A stretch of 14,680 nt of DNA. Origin: an uncultured Bacteroidales bacterium. Lineage in GTDB: Bacteria > Bacteroidota > Bacteroidia > Bacteroidales > UBA932. The DNA lies in NCBI GenBank assembly GCA_900317065.1, contig ONFK01000014.1, forward strand, positions 1 through 14,680, written 5' to 3'. A model generated the notes under the pieces. It saw only the letters and a list, made by a program, of their open reading frames with translations, had not been told where the DNA came from and ran no database searches. Each line of letters starts with the position of its first letter. The first letter of the stretch is position 1. The position numbers were made by a program, and so were the translations under genes. Below, in pieces: positions 7,775-14,227 of the stretch.

Positions 7775-8376
7775 AAAAAGATTACATCGATCTCAAGAAA
7801 CTCAACCTCGACGAACTCAACGGCGTGGTGAACCTCTATCCCTGGTTCGGCGGAGCCCGCAAGGAACTCTGCCGCAGGATGTCCGAGCTGGGCGAAGGCG
7901 CCTGGAGCGACGAGCGCTACGCCGACGCCGCTCTCTACATCGGCTCGCGCCGCATCATTGCCGGGCTCGCCCACAAGGGGCACAAGGCCGACTATTCGGA
8001 CCTCCAGGTAAAGGAACTCCTGCGCGCGTATATAGATGAAGGTGTAGGAGAGATCAGGGACGAGGGTGCGCCCCGGCGCGTGATAGTGGTGGGAGGCGAC
8101 TATTTTTCCGCCCAGCAGTATGCCGCGGTCCGGCAGGACGGCGACAACGCCTTCGGCTCCATGGCCCAGGAAAAGCCGGATGCTGCGGATGTGGCCGTCC
8201 CGAACGATGCCGAATCCGGCGACGCCATCAACGCCTTCTTTACCGAAACTCTCGCCCAAATCTATGCAGACCAGGGCTATCCGGAGCAGGCGGCACAAAT
8301 TTATTCGCGCTTAAGTTTGCGATTCCCGGAAAAAAGTGCTTACTTTGCATCCCTTATCGAAAAATTAAAAAATTAG
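7768..8376 (+). CDS. conserved TPR-like protein between lptE and secG, reduced form
   Basis: A 202-aa soluble protein with no signal peptide. It matches, as remembered, a Bacteroidetes protein regularly found between lptE and secG. The N-terminus (about 12-42) has the LDELNGVVNLYPWFGGARKEL pattern, with an aromatic YPWF core. The C-terminal stretch FFTETLAQIYADQGYPEQAA and the following QIYSRLSLRFPEKSAYFASL (about 157-196) is a TPR-like helical pair. The middle (about 85-155) is low in recognisable structure. Homologues I recall are considerably longer, with an extended, variable middle, so this is a reduced version. The function is unknown; the context suggests a link to envelope assembly or secretion. 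The ATG at 7768 overlaps the lptE stop by 7 bases. Confidence 0.7.
   Translation: MVEKDYIDLKKLNLDELNGVVNLYPWFGGARKELCRRMSELGEGAWSDERYADAALYIGSRRIIAGLAHKGHKADYSDLQVKELLRAYIDEGVGEIRDEGAPRRVIVVGGDYFSAQQYAAVRQDGDNAFGSMAQEKPDAADVAVPNDAESGDAINAFFTETLAQIYADQGYPEQAAQIYSRLSLRFPEKSAYFASLIEKLKN
8316..8347 (+). promoter_or_regulatory. candidate internal promoter for secG
   Basis: TTTG at 8316-8319 and TACTTTG at 8341-8347 are 21 bases apart, within the Bacteroidetes range although the -7 box is one base short of TAnnTTTG. It lies inside the end of the TPR gene, 33 bases before the secG ATG, and could give secG extra expression. Confidence 0.4.
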
Positions 8377-8379
8377 TAT

Positions 8380-8724
8380 ATGAACGCAGTATTTACAATC
8401 CTGACAGTGCTCATCGTTTTGGCGAGCCTCCTGCTTATCGGTGTAGTCCTTCTCCAGAACGGAAAGGGCGAAGGCCTTGCCAGCAATTTCGTGGCCGGCA
8501 ACCAGACCTTCGGCGTGCGCCAGACAGCCGACATCCTCGAGAAGATCACCTGGGGTCTTGTAGTCTTCATCCTCGTCGTATCAATTTTCGCTTCGTTCTC
8601 CGCCCGCAGCAACAACAGCGGAATGGACATCACCAACGAACTTGATAACACCGAGGCCGCCGCACAGCCCGAGTTCCCCACCGCCCCCATCGAGCAGGCT
8701 GCTCCCACCACCGAGGCAGAGTAA
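8380..8724 (+). CDS. secG: preprotein translocase subunit SecG
   Basis: A 114-aa inner-membrane protein, the accessory subunit of the SecYEG channel. Two membrane helices are visible at about residues 4-25 and 56-75. Between them is the conserved cytoplasmic stretch LLQNGKGEGLASNF (24-37), the best marker of the family, followed by QTFGVRQTADILEKIT. The C-terminal tail (about 77-114) is Ala/Pro/Glu-rich and poorly conserved, as in other Bacteroidetes SecG proteins. It starts 3 bases after the upstream stop and is the last gene of the operon, which ends at the terminator at 8748-8775. Confidence 0.93.
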   Translation: MNAVFTILTVLIVLASLLLIGVVLLQNGKGEGLASNFVAGNQTFGVRQTADILEKITWGLVVFILVVSIFASFSARSNNSGMDITNELDNTEAAAQPEFPTAPIEQAAPTTEAE

Positions 8725-8747
8725 GTGATTTACAAGTGATTACGTAT

Positions 8748-8775
8748 AAAGAAGTCGCCAATCGGCGGCTTCTTT
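8748..8775. terminator. intrinsic terminator after secG
   Basis: AAAGAAGTCGCC pairs with GGCGGCTTCTTT (one G-U pair) around the loop AATC; two further A-T pairs extend it outward. The right arm ends in CTTCTTTATT. It lies 23 bases past the secG stop and 29 bases before the next -7 box. Confidence 0.85.
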
Positions 8776-8804
8776 ATTCGTGCTGTGCATATCGTATTTT
8801 TTCC

Positions 8805-8812
8805 TATATTTG
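8805..8812 (+). promoter_or_regulatory. -7 box (TATATTTG) of the OmpA-like/TPR lipoprotein gene
   Basis: Exact TAnnTTTG match, 20 bases before the ATG at 8833. The -33 region is poor (TGTG at 8784-8787 is the nearest candidate). Its position directly after the secG terminator supports an independent transcript. Confidence 0.65.
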
Positions 8813-8832
8813 TATTCCCAATACGAACAATT

Positions 8833-10482
8833 ATGAAAATTACCAAGATTTTCGCAGTCGCCGCTCTGGTTTCGGCCCTGGCTGCCTGCAACAAGAATTC
8901 CGCACAACAGATGGCTGACGCCGCCGCCAATGTCGGCGTAAGTTGCGTCCCCGAGGTTCTCACCGTCATCAACAACGAGATCCCTGTCAGCATTACCGTC
9001 GACTATCCCGCCGCATATTTCGCCCCCGAAAGCAAACTTGCCGTTACCCCCGTCATAGTCTACGAAGGCGGCGAGGCTGCCGGCCCCGTATTCCGCTATC
9101 AGGGTTCGGCCGTCCGTGAGAACAACAAGGTGATTTCCAACGAAGGCGGCTCGGTGGTGGAGAATTTCACCATACCCTTCGTAGAGGGCATGAAGAAGTG
9201 CTACCTCGAACTTCGCAGCGTGGCCACCTATAAAGACAAGACCATCGCCCTCCCCAGCCGCAAGGTCGCCGACGGTGTCATCCTCACCGGCAACGATTTC
9301 TCCACGGTCGGCTACTATGAATACAAGGAAGACGGATATCAGCACTCATACACCAAGACCAGCGAGGGTCAGATCCACTACGACGTGAACTCCTCCGCGG
9401 TGAAGAACAGCGAACTCTCCGGCGTGTCCTTCAGGGAATACAAGGAAGAACTTGCCGAGCTCGCCGAGAACGACCGTGCGAAGATCAAGGACGTGAAGAT
9501 CATTTCCTACGCATCTCCCGAAGGCGGCGAGGAGCGCAACGCGAAGCTCTCCAAGGAGCGTTCGGACGCTGCGAAGAAGGCCTGGGGCTCCGTCTCCAAG
9601 AACCTTGATGCCGGCACTCCCGACGTCCAGAGCGTGGGTCAGGACTGGGAAGGCTTCCAGGAAGCCGTCGCCAAGTCCAACATCGAAGACAAGGACCTCA
9701 TCCTCCGCGTGCTCTCGATGTACAACGATCCCGAGGTGCGCGAGAGCGAGATCCGCAACATGAGCCAGATCTTCACCGAGCTCAAGAAGGAGGTCCTTCC
9801 CGAACTCCGCCGTTCGCGCTTTGTGACCGAGGTGGAATACGAAAACTACACCGATGCCGAGCTCCAGCGCCTTGCCGACCGCAAGCTCCTCTATCTGGTG
9901 GACGAACCCGCGGTGCTGCGCATTGCCGCCACCTCCGAGGACCCCGAACGCAAGGAACTCTTCTACAGGGCGGCAGCCGAGCGCTACAACTCCCAGGTAG
10001 GCCGCTACGACCTCGCCATCCTCAAACTCGACCAGGGCTCCCACGCCGTCACCGAAATGTATCTGCAGCAGATGAAGGACCAGAACGATCCTGATGTGCA
10101 GAACGCCCTCGGCGTCGTCGAGCTCCGCCGCGGCAACTTCGACAAGGCCGCAGAGCACTTCGAGAAGTCGGGCAACGCCTGCGCGGAAAAGAATCTCGGC
10201 ATCGTGGCCCTTTCTAAGGGTGATTATCACACCGCTGCCGACAAACTTAAGGGTGCGGGAGATGTCAACGAGGCTATCGCCAACATCATGTGCGGCGAAC
10301 TCGATGCCGCCGAATCGGCTCTCAAGAATGTGGAAGGAGCCAGGGCGGATTATTACCGCGCGGTCATCGCCGCCCGCAGGGGAAAGTTGAAGGAAGCGAA
10401 GAAATTGCTCGATTCGGCCTGCGAAAAAGACCCGGCGCTGCGCGAAAAAGCCCTCAAGGACATAGAATTCGTTGCATTATAA
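8833..10482 (+). CDS. lipoprotein with OmpA-like segment and C-terminal TPRs
   Basis: A 549-aa periplasm-facing lipoprotein. The signal peptide ends in lipobox LAAC (Cys19). Residues about 35-150 look like beta-rich repeats. Residues about 179-275 resemble an OmpA-type peptidoglycan-binding fold: strand GQIHYDVNSSAV, then VKIISYASPEGGEERNAKLS and a helix with KERSDAAKKAW, the OmpA layout in which ASPEG-x-x-x-x-N-x-x-LS-x-x-R is diagnostic. Residues about 375-545 form helical TPR repeats (for example ALGVVELRRGNFDKAAEHFE and NLGIVALSKGDYHTAADKL). It could link the outer membrane to the cell wall or scaffold an envelope complex; this is inference. I chose the ATG at 8833, which follows a promoter at a sensible distance and begins a clear signal peptide; the upstream GTG at 8785 would add residues from before the -7 box. 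Confidence 0.78.
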   Translation: MKITKIFAVAALVSALAACNKNSAQQMADAAANVGVSCVPEVLTVINNEIPVSITVDYPAAYFAPESKLAVTPVIVYEGGEAAGPVFRYQGSAVRENNKVISNEGGSVVENFTIPFVEGMKKCYLELRSVATYKDKTIALPSRKVADGVILTGNDFSTVGYYEYKEDGYQHSYTKTSEGQIHYDVNSSAVKNSELSGVSFREYKEELAELAENDRAKIKDVKIISYASPEGGEERNAKLSKERSDAAKKAWGSVSKNLDAGTPDVQSVGQDWEGFQEAVAKSNIEDKDLILRVLSMYNDPEVRESEIRNMSQIFTELKKEVLPELRRSRFVTEVEYENYTDAELQRLADRKLLYLVDEPAVLRIAATSEDPERKELFYRAAAERYNSQVGRYDLAILKLDQGSHAVTEMYLQQMKDQNDPDVQNALGVVELRRGNFDKAAEHFEKSGNACAEKNLGIVALSKGDYHTAADKLKGAGDVNEAIANIMCGELDAAESALKNVEGARADYYRAVIAARRGKLKEAKKLLDSACEKDPALREKALKDIEFVAL

Positions 10483-10501
10483 AATTTTTTCCGTATATTT
10501 G
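10472..10501 (+). promoter_or_regulatory. str operon promoter
   Basis: GTTG (TTG at 10472-10474) and TATATTTG (10494-10501) are separated by 19 bases, a near-ideal Bacteroidetes -33/-7 pair. The -33 element lies inside the last codons of the upstream lipoprotein gene. The expected start site is about 10505-10509. Confidence 0.85.
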
Positions 10502-10532
10502 CACCCCCTTTTTTATGGGGGTGTTTTTTTTT
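10502..10532 (+). terminator. intrinsic terminator overlapping the rpsL start region
   Basis: CACCCCC (10502-10508) pairs perfectly with GGGGGTG (10517-10523) around an 8-base T-rich loop and is followed by nine T residues (10524-10532). It lies 20 bases past the upstream lipoprotein stop and directly after the rpsL -7 box, so read-through transcripts would carry the hairpin, while transcripts started at rpsL would lack much of its left arm. Confidence 0.8.
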
Positions 10533-10544
10533 AATTATTTATTT

Positions 10545-10919
<375 letters not shown>

Positions 10920-10952
10920 CCGTCGGGTGTTTAATCATTAATTTTTTCAGTT

Positions 10953-11429
10953 ATGAGAAAAGCAAAGCCTAAGAAGAGGATTCTACTTCCTGATCCCAAG
11001 TTCCACGACATCGAGGTCACTCGTTTCGTGAACAACCTTATGTTGCAGGGGAAGAAGAGTATCGCGTATTCTATTTTTTACGATGCCATTGACATGGTAG
11101 GCGAGAAGATGAAGGATTCTGACAAGGCTCCTCTCGATATTTGGAGGCAGGCTCTCGAGAACGTGACACCTCAGATCGAGGTCAAGTCACGCCGTATCGG
11201 CGGTGCCAACTTCCAGGTGCCGACAGAGTTGCGTCCGGAGCGTAAAGTATCTCTCGCAATGAAGAATATGATACAATTCGCCCGCAAGCGTTCCGGCCAC
11301 TCGATGGCAGAGAAACTCGCTGCAGAAATCGTAGCGGGTTACAACAATGAAGGTGGTGCATTCAAGCGTAAAGAGGATATGCACCGCATGGCAGAAGCCA
11401 ACAAGGCATTCGCACACTTCCGTTTCTAG
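10953..11429 (+). CDS. rpsG: 30S ribosomal protein uS7
   Basis: A 158-aa 16S rRNA-binding protein that nucleates assembly of the small-subunit head. MRKAKPKKR at the start, then KFHDIEVTRFVNNLMLQGKK, the helix with SIFYDAID, and VKSRRIGGANFQVPTELRPE are family hallmarks. The C-terminal stretch ends in NKAFAHFRF, normal for this lineage. It lies 33 bases downstream of rpsL and 19 before fusA, with AT-rich leaders and no Shine-Dalgarno site, and belongs to the same transcript. GC content is slightly lower than in the surrounding genes, as is common for highly expressed ribosomal genes here. Confidence 0.98.
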   Translation: MRKAKPKKRILLPDPKFHDIEVTRFVNNLMLQGKKSIAYSIFYDAIDMVGEKMKDSDKAPLDIWRQALENVTPQIEVKSRRIGGANFQVPTELRPERKVSLAMKNMIQFARKRSGHSMAEKLAAEIVAGYNNEGGAFKRKEDMHRMAEANKAFAHFRF

Positions 11430-11448
11430 TTTTTGGTTAGTTAGTTAG

Positions 11449-13566
11449 ATGGCTGGAAGGGATTTACATTTTACCCGCAATATCGGCATCATGGCGCACA
11501 TCGATGCCGGCAAGACCACGACCTCGGAGCGCATCCTGTTCTACACGGGAAAGACGCACAAGATCGGGGAAGTGCACGATGGCGCCGCCACGATGGACTG
11601 GATGGTCCAGGAGCAGGAGAGGGGAATTACCATCACCTCTGCTGCCACTACCGCCTTTTGGCACTACGCCGGAAAGGTCTTTCAGATCAACCTGATAGAC
11701 ACTCCCGGCCACGTGGACTTCACCGTCGAGGTGGAGCGTTCGCTCCGCGTGCTCGACGGCACGATCGCCACGTTCGACGCCGTAGGCAAGGTGCAGCCTC
11801 AGAGTGAGACTGTCTGGCGCCAGGCCGACAAATACGGAGTACCAAAGATTGCATACGTCAACAAGATGGACCGCGTTGGTGCGGACTTCCTCGGTTGTGT
11901 TGAGGATATCAAAAACAAACTGGGGGCCACGGCCGTACCTATAAGTCTCCCTATCGGCGGAGAAGAAACATTCGCCGGTATTGTCGACTTGATCTCACGC
12001 AAAGCGTACATCTACAATACCGGCGAAGACCTGGTAAATTATGATGTGCGCGAAGTGCCTGCAGAAATGCAGGAGGAGGTCGAAACCTGGAGAGACCGTC
12101 TCGTAGAGGCTGCGGTCGATTGTGACGACTCCCTGATGGAGAAATACTTCGAGGATCCTGCTTCCCTTACCGAGGAGGAAATCATCGCTGCGCTCCGCAA
12201 GGGCACGATCGAAATGAAGATCGTCCCTGCGACCTGCGGATCTTCCTACAAGAACAAGGGCATCCAGTTCCTCCTCGATGCGGTAGTCCGCTACCTCCCT
12301 TCTCCCTGGGACATCGGCCACACCAAGGCGACGAACACCCACAACGGGCAGGTAATTGAGCTTCAGCCCACTGCCCAGGGCCCGTTCTGCGCACTCGTGT
12401 TCAAGATTGCAACAGATCCCTATGTAGGCCGTCTGGCTTATCTCAGGGCATATTCAGGTCACCTCGACGCCGGTTCGTACGTGGTCAATTCCCGTACGGG
12501 CAAGAAGGAGCGCGTGGCCAGGCTCTATCAGATGCACTCCAACCACCAGAATCCTATCGATTTCGTGGAGGCGGGAGACATCTGCGCCGCAGTTGGATTC
12601 AAGGATCTCCGCACAGGAGATACCATCTGCGACGAGAGTCACAAACTTGCCCTGGAATCCATGGAATTCCCCGATCCCGTTATCGGTATAGCCATCGAGC
12701 CCAAGACCCAGCAGGATCTTGACAAGCTCGGAATCGCCCTCGGAAAGTTGGCGGAGGAGGATCCTACCTTCACTGTCAAGTCCGATGCTGAGACCGGCCA
12801 GACCATCATCAGCGGAATGGGAGAACTGCACCTCGACATCATTGTCGACCGTCTGCGCCGCGAGTTCGGAGTGGACATCAACCAGGGTGCTCCCATGGTC
12901 AACTACAAAGAAGCGGTCACCACTTCCACCCAGCTTCGCGAGGTATTCAAGAAGCAGACGGGCGGACGCGGCAAGTTTGCCGATATCATTGTTGAAATTG
13001 GTCCCGCGGATCCCGGCGTCACCGGACTTCAGTTCGAGAGCGCCGTCAAGGGCGGAAACGTTCCCAAGGAATTCATTCCTTCCGTGCAGAAGGGCTTCGA
13101 GTCTGCAATGGCGAACGGCGTTCTCGCCGGCTACGAAGTGCAGAGCCTCAAGGTCACCCTGCTCGACGGTTCCTACCACCCTGTGGATTCAGACCAGTTA
13201 TCATTCGAACTTGCAGGCCGTATGGCATTCAGGCACGCGTGCCCGAAGTGCAATCCTGTTCTCCTGGAGCCCATCATGAGCCTCGAGGTGGTGACACCCG
13301 AAGACTATATGGGCGATATCGTGGGCGACCTCAACCGCCGCCGCGGCCAGATCGTGAACATGGACAGCACTGCCAACGGTGCAAGGATTATCAAGGCATA
13401 CGTTCCTCTCGCAGAGCAGTTCGGATACGTTACGGTTCTCCGTACCCTTTCTTCCGGACGTGCGACTTCGACAATGACCTTCGACCACTACGACCCCGTT
13501 CCTGCGGCGATGGCGAAAGATATTATCGAAAAAAGTGGATACCGTCTGCCTTCAGATGACGAATAA
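11449..13566 (+). CDS. fusA: translation elongation factor G
   Basis: A 705-aa GTPase that drives ribosomal translocation. Residues 16-23 AHIDAGKT are the P-loop, 58-65 RGITITSA switch I, 84-88 DTPGH switch II and 138-141 NKMD the guanine-specificity motif; domains II-V follow in normal order, with RRRGQ in domain V near the C-terminus. Length fits canonical EF-G. In the G domain the stretch reads DAVGKVQPQSETVWRQADKY, where most EF-Gs have AVGGVEPQSE. In domain V there is an unusual CPKC pair (Cys598, Cys601) before NPVLLEPIM. It is the third gene of the str operon; no tuf gene follows, as is common in Bacteroidetes. Confidence 0.98.
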   Translation: MAGRDLHFTRNIGIMAHIDAGKTTTSERILFYTGKTHKIGEVHDGAATMDWMVQEQERGITITSAATTAFWHYAGKVFQINLIDTPGHVDFTVEVERSLRVLDGTIATFDAVGKVQPQSETVWRQADKYGVPKIAYVNKMDRVGADFLGCVEDIKNKLGATAVPISLPIGGEETFAGIVDLISRKAYIYNTGEDLVNYDVREVPAEMQEEVETWRDRLVEAAVDCDDSLMEKYFEDPASLTEEEIIAALRKGTIEMKIVPATCGSSYKNKGIQFLLDAVVRYLPSPWDIGHTKATNTHNGQVIELQPTAQGPFCALVFKIATDPYVGRLAYLRAYSGHLDAGSYVVNSRTGKKERVARLYQMHSNHQNPIDFVEAGDICAAVGFKDLRTGDTICDESHKLALESMEFPDPVIGIAIEPKTQQDLDKLGIALGKLAEEDPTFTVKSDAETGQTIISGMGELHLDIIVDRLRREFGVDINQGAPMVNYKEAVTTSTQLREVFKKQTGGRGKFADIIVEIGPADPGVTGLQFESAVKGGNVPKEFIPSVQKGFESAMANGVLAGYEVQSLKVTLLDGSYHPVDSDQLSFELAGRMAFRHACPKCNPVLLEPIMSLEVVTPEDYMGDIVGDLNRRRGQIVNMDSTANGARIIKAYVPLAEQFGYVTVLRTLSSGRATSTMTFDHYDPVPAAMAKDIIEKSGYRLPSDDE

Positions 13567-13570
13567 TTAT

Positions 13571-13578
13571 TAAATTTG
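13571..13578 (+). promoter_or_regulatory. possible -7 box (TAAATTTG) before rpsJ
   Basis: Matches TAnnTTTG and lies 5 bases before the rpsJ ATG, but no -33 TTG is visible at 19-21 bases and a start here would be within or past the ATG. AT-rich ribosomal leaders can match by chance. Listed as weak. Confidence 0.2.
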
Positions 13579-13582
13579 CAAT

Positions 13583-13888
13583 ATGAGCCAAAAAATCAGA
13601 ATTAAACTCAAGTCTTTCGATCACATGCTCGTGGACAAATCCGCAGCCAAGATCGTTGAGACCGTGAAGAGCACCGGTGCGCGGGTGATCGGTCCTATTC
13701 CGCTCCCCACGAACAAGAAGATCTTCACAGTGAACCGCTCGACCTTCGTAAACAAGAAGGCCCGCGAGCAGTTCGAGCTCGATTCATACCGCAGGCTGCT
13801 CGACATCGAGGACTCCAACGGCAAGACTGTTGACGCTCTCATGAAGCTCGAGCTCCCCTCCGGTGTAGAGGTTGAGATCAAGGTCTGA
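13583..13888 (+). CDS. rpsJ: 30S ribosomal protein uS10
   Basis: A 101-aa ribosomal head protein that also serves as NusE in antitermination complexes. The sequence is canonical for Bacteroidetes: KIRIKLKSFDHMLVDKSAAK, GPIPLPTNKKIFTVNRSTFV, and a C-terminus VDALMKLELPSGVEVEIKV. It follows fusA by 16 bases with an AT-rich leader. In most Bacteroidetes rpsJ is followed directly by rplC, rplD and the rest of the S10 cluster; here a tRNA and a terminator come next instead, so the str and S10 gene blocks have been separated after rpsJ. Confidence 0.97.
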   Translation: MSQKIRIKLKSFDHMLVDKSAAKIVETVKSTGARVIGPIPLPTNKKIFTVNRSTFVNKKAREQFELDSYRRLLDIEDSNGKTVDALMKLELPSGVEVEIKV

Positions 13889-13928
13889 CGCGCCTCAAGG
13901 TCGTCAAGCCCGGCCTGATCGGGCAAAC

Positions 13929-14002
13929 GGTCCCTTAGCTCAGTTGGTTAGAGCATCTGACTCATAATCAGGGGGTCGTAGGATCATGCCCTACAGGGAC
14001 CA
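13929..14002 (+). tRNA. tRNA with CAT anticodon (tRNA-Ile2 likely, tRNA-Met possible)
   Basis: A full cloverleaf folds by eye: acceptor GGTCCCT with AGGGACC (7 bp), D-arm GCTC with GAGC, anticodon arm TCTGA with TCAGG around loop CTCATAA (anticodon CAT at 13963-13965), and T-stem GTAGG with CCTAC. The discriminator is A; no CCA is encoded. The acceptor and GACTCATAATC region resemble E. coli ileX, in which C34 becomes lysidine, so isoleucine (AUA) decoding is the better guess; elongator Met is the alternative. The T-loop is ATCATGC, lacking the usual T54 and A58. It lies 40 bases after rpsJ and is followed directly by a terminator, so it is probably processed from the str operon transcript. 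Confidence 0.88.
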
Positions 14003-14003
14003 C

Positions 14004-14031
14004 AAAAAGGCAGCCATTCAGCTGCCTTTTT
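14004..14031 (+). terminator. intrinsic terminator ending the str operon/tRNA transcript
   Basis: AAAAAGGCAGC pairs perfectly with GCTGCCTTTTT (11 bp) around the loop CATTCA. The right arm supplies the T-tract. It begins two bases after the tRNA 3' end. Confidence 0.9.
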
Positions 14032-14086
14032 GCGTTTCATGCCGCAGCCCAGGTTTTCAACAGTCTGATGGTTTTCTTCCCAATCC

Positions 14087-14215
14087 GTATGCAAAACCGC
14101 CATTCCTGCATACAAACCATCCAAAAACCAACCACTTGTATGCAAAACAGGCCTTTCTGCATACAAACCAGCTAAAAACCGGTCACTTGTATGCAAAAAC
14201 GCCCGTTTTGCATAC
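14087..14215. repeat. three tandem 51-bp units each containing a 27-bp palindrome
   Basis: The 27-bp units are at 14087-14113, 14138-14164 and 14189-14215, exactly 51 bases apart. Each starts GTATGCAAAA and ends TGCATAC; the 24-base spacers both start AAACCA and end CACTT. The third unit has perfect 10-bp arms (GTATGCAAAA with TTTTGCATAC) around a 7-base loop ACGCCCG; the first two keep the outer 7 bp but differ in the centre. The array lies between the tRNA terminator and the stop of the DUF4143 gene. A period of 51 leaves frames open on both strands, but the palindromic structure argues against coding. Confidence 0.85.
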
Positions 14216-14227
14216 TAAGAAGATAGG

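Noticed and set aside
13908..13924. GCCCG/CGGGC hairpin between rpsJ and the tRNA
   Set aside because: Only 5 bp and followed by A residues rather than T; unlikely to terminate. It may help tRNA 5' processing, but nothing shows this.
14087..14215. CRISPR array
   Set aside because: Repeats are 27 bp at a regular period, but they diverge between copies, the 24-base spacers are similar to each other rather than unique, there are only three units, and no cas gene is visible.
13929..14227. tRNA as an integration site with a duplicated 3' end (att site)
   Set aside because: No direct repeat of the tRNA 3' end is visible downstream within the window and no integrase is present.
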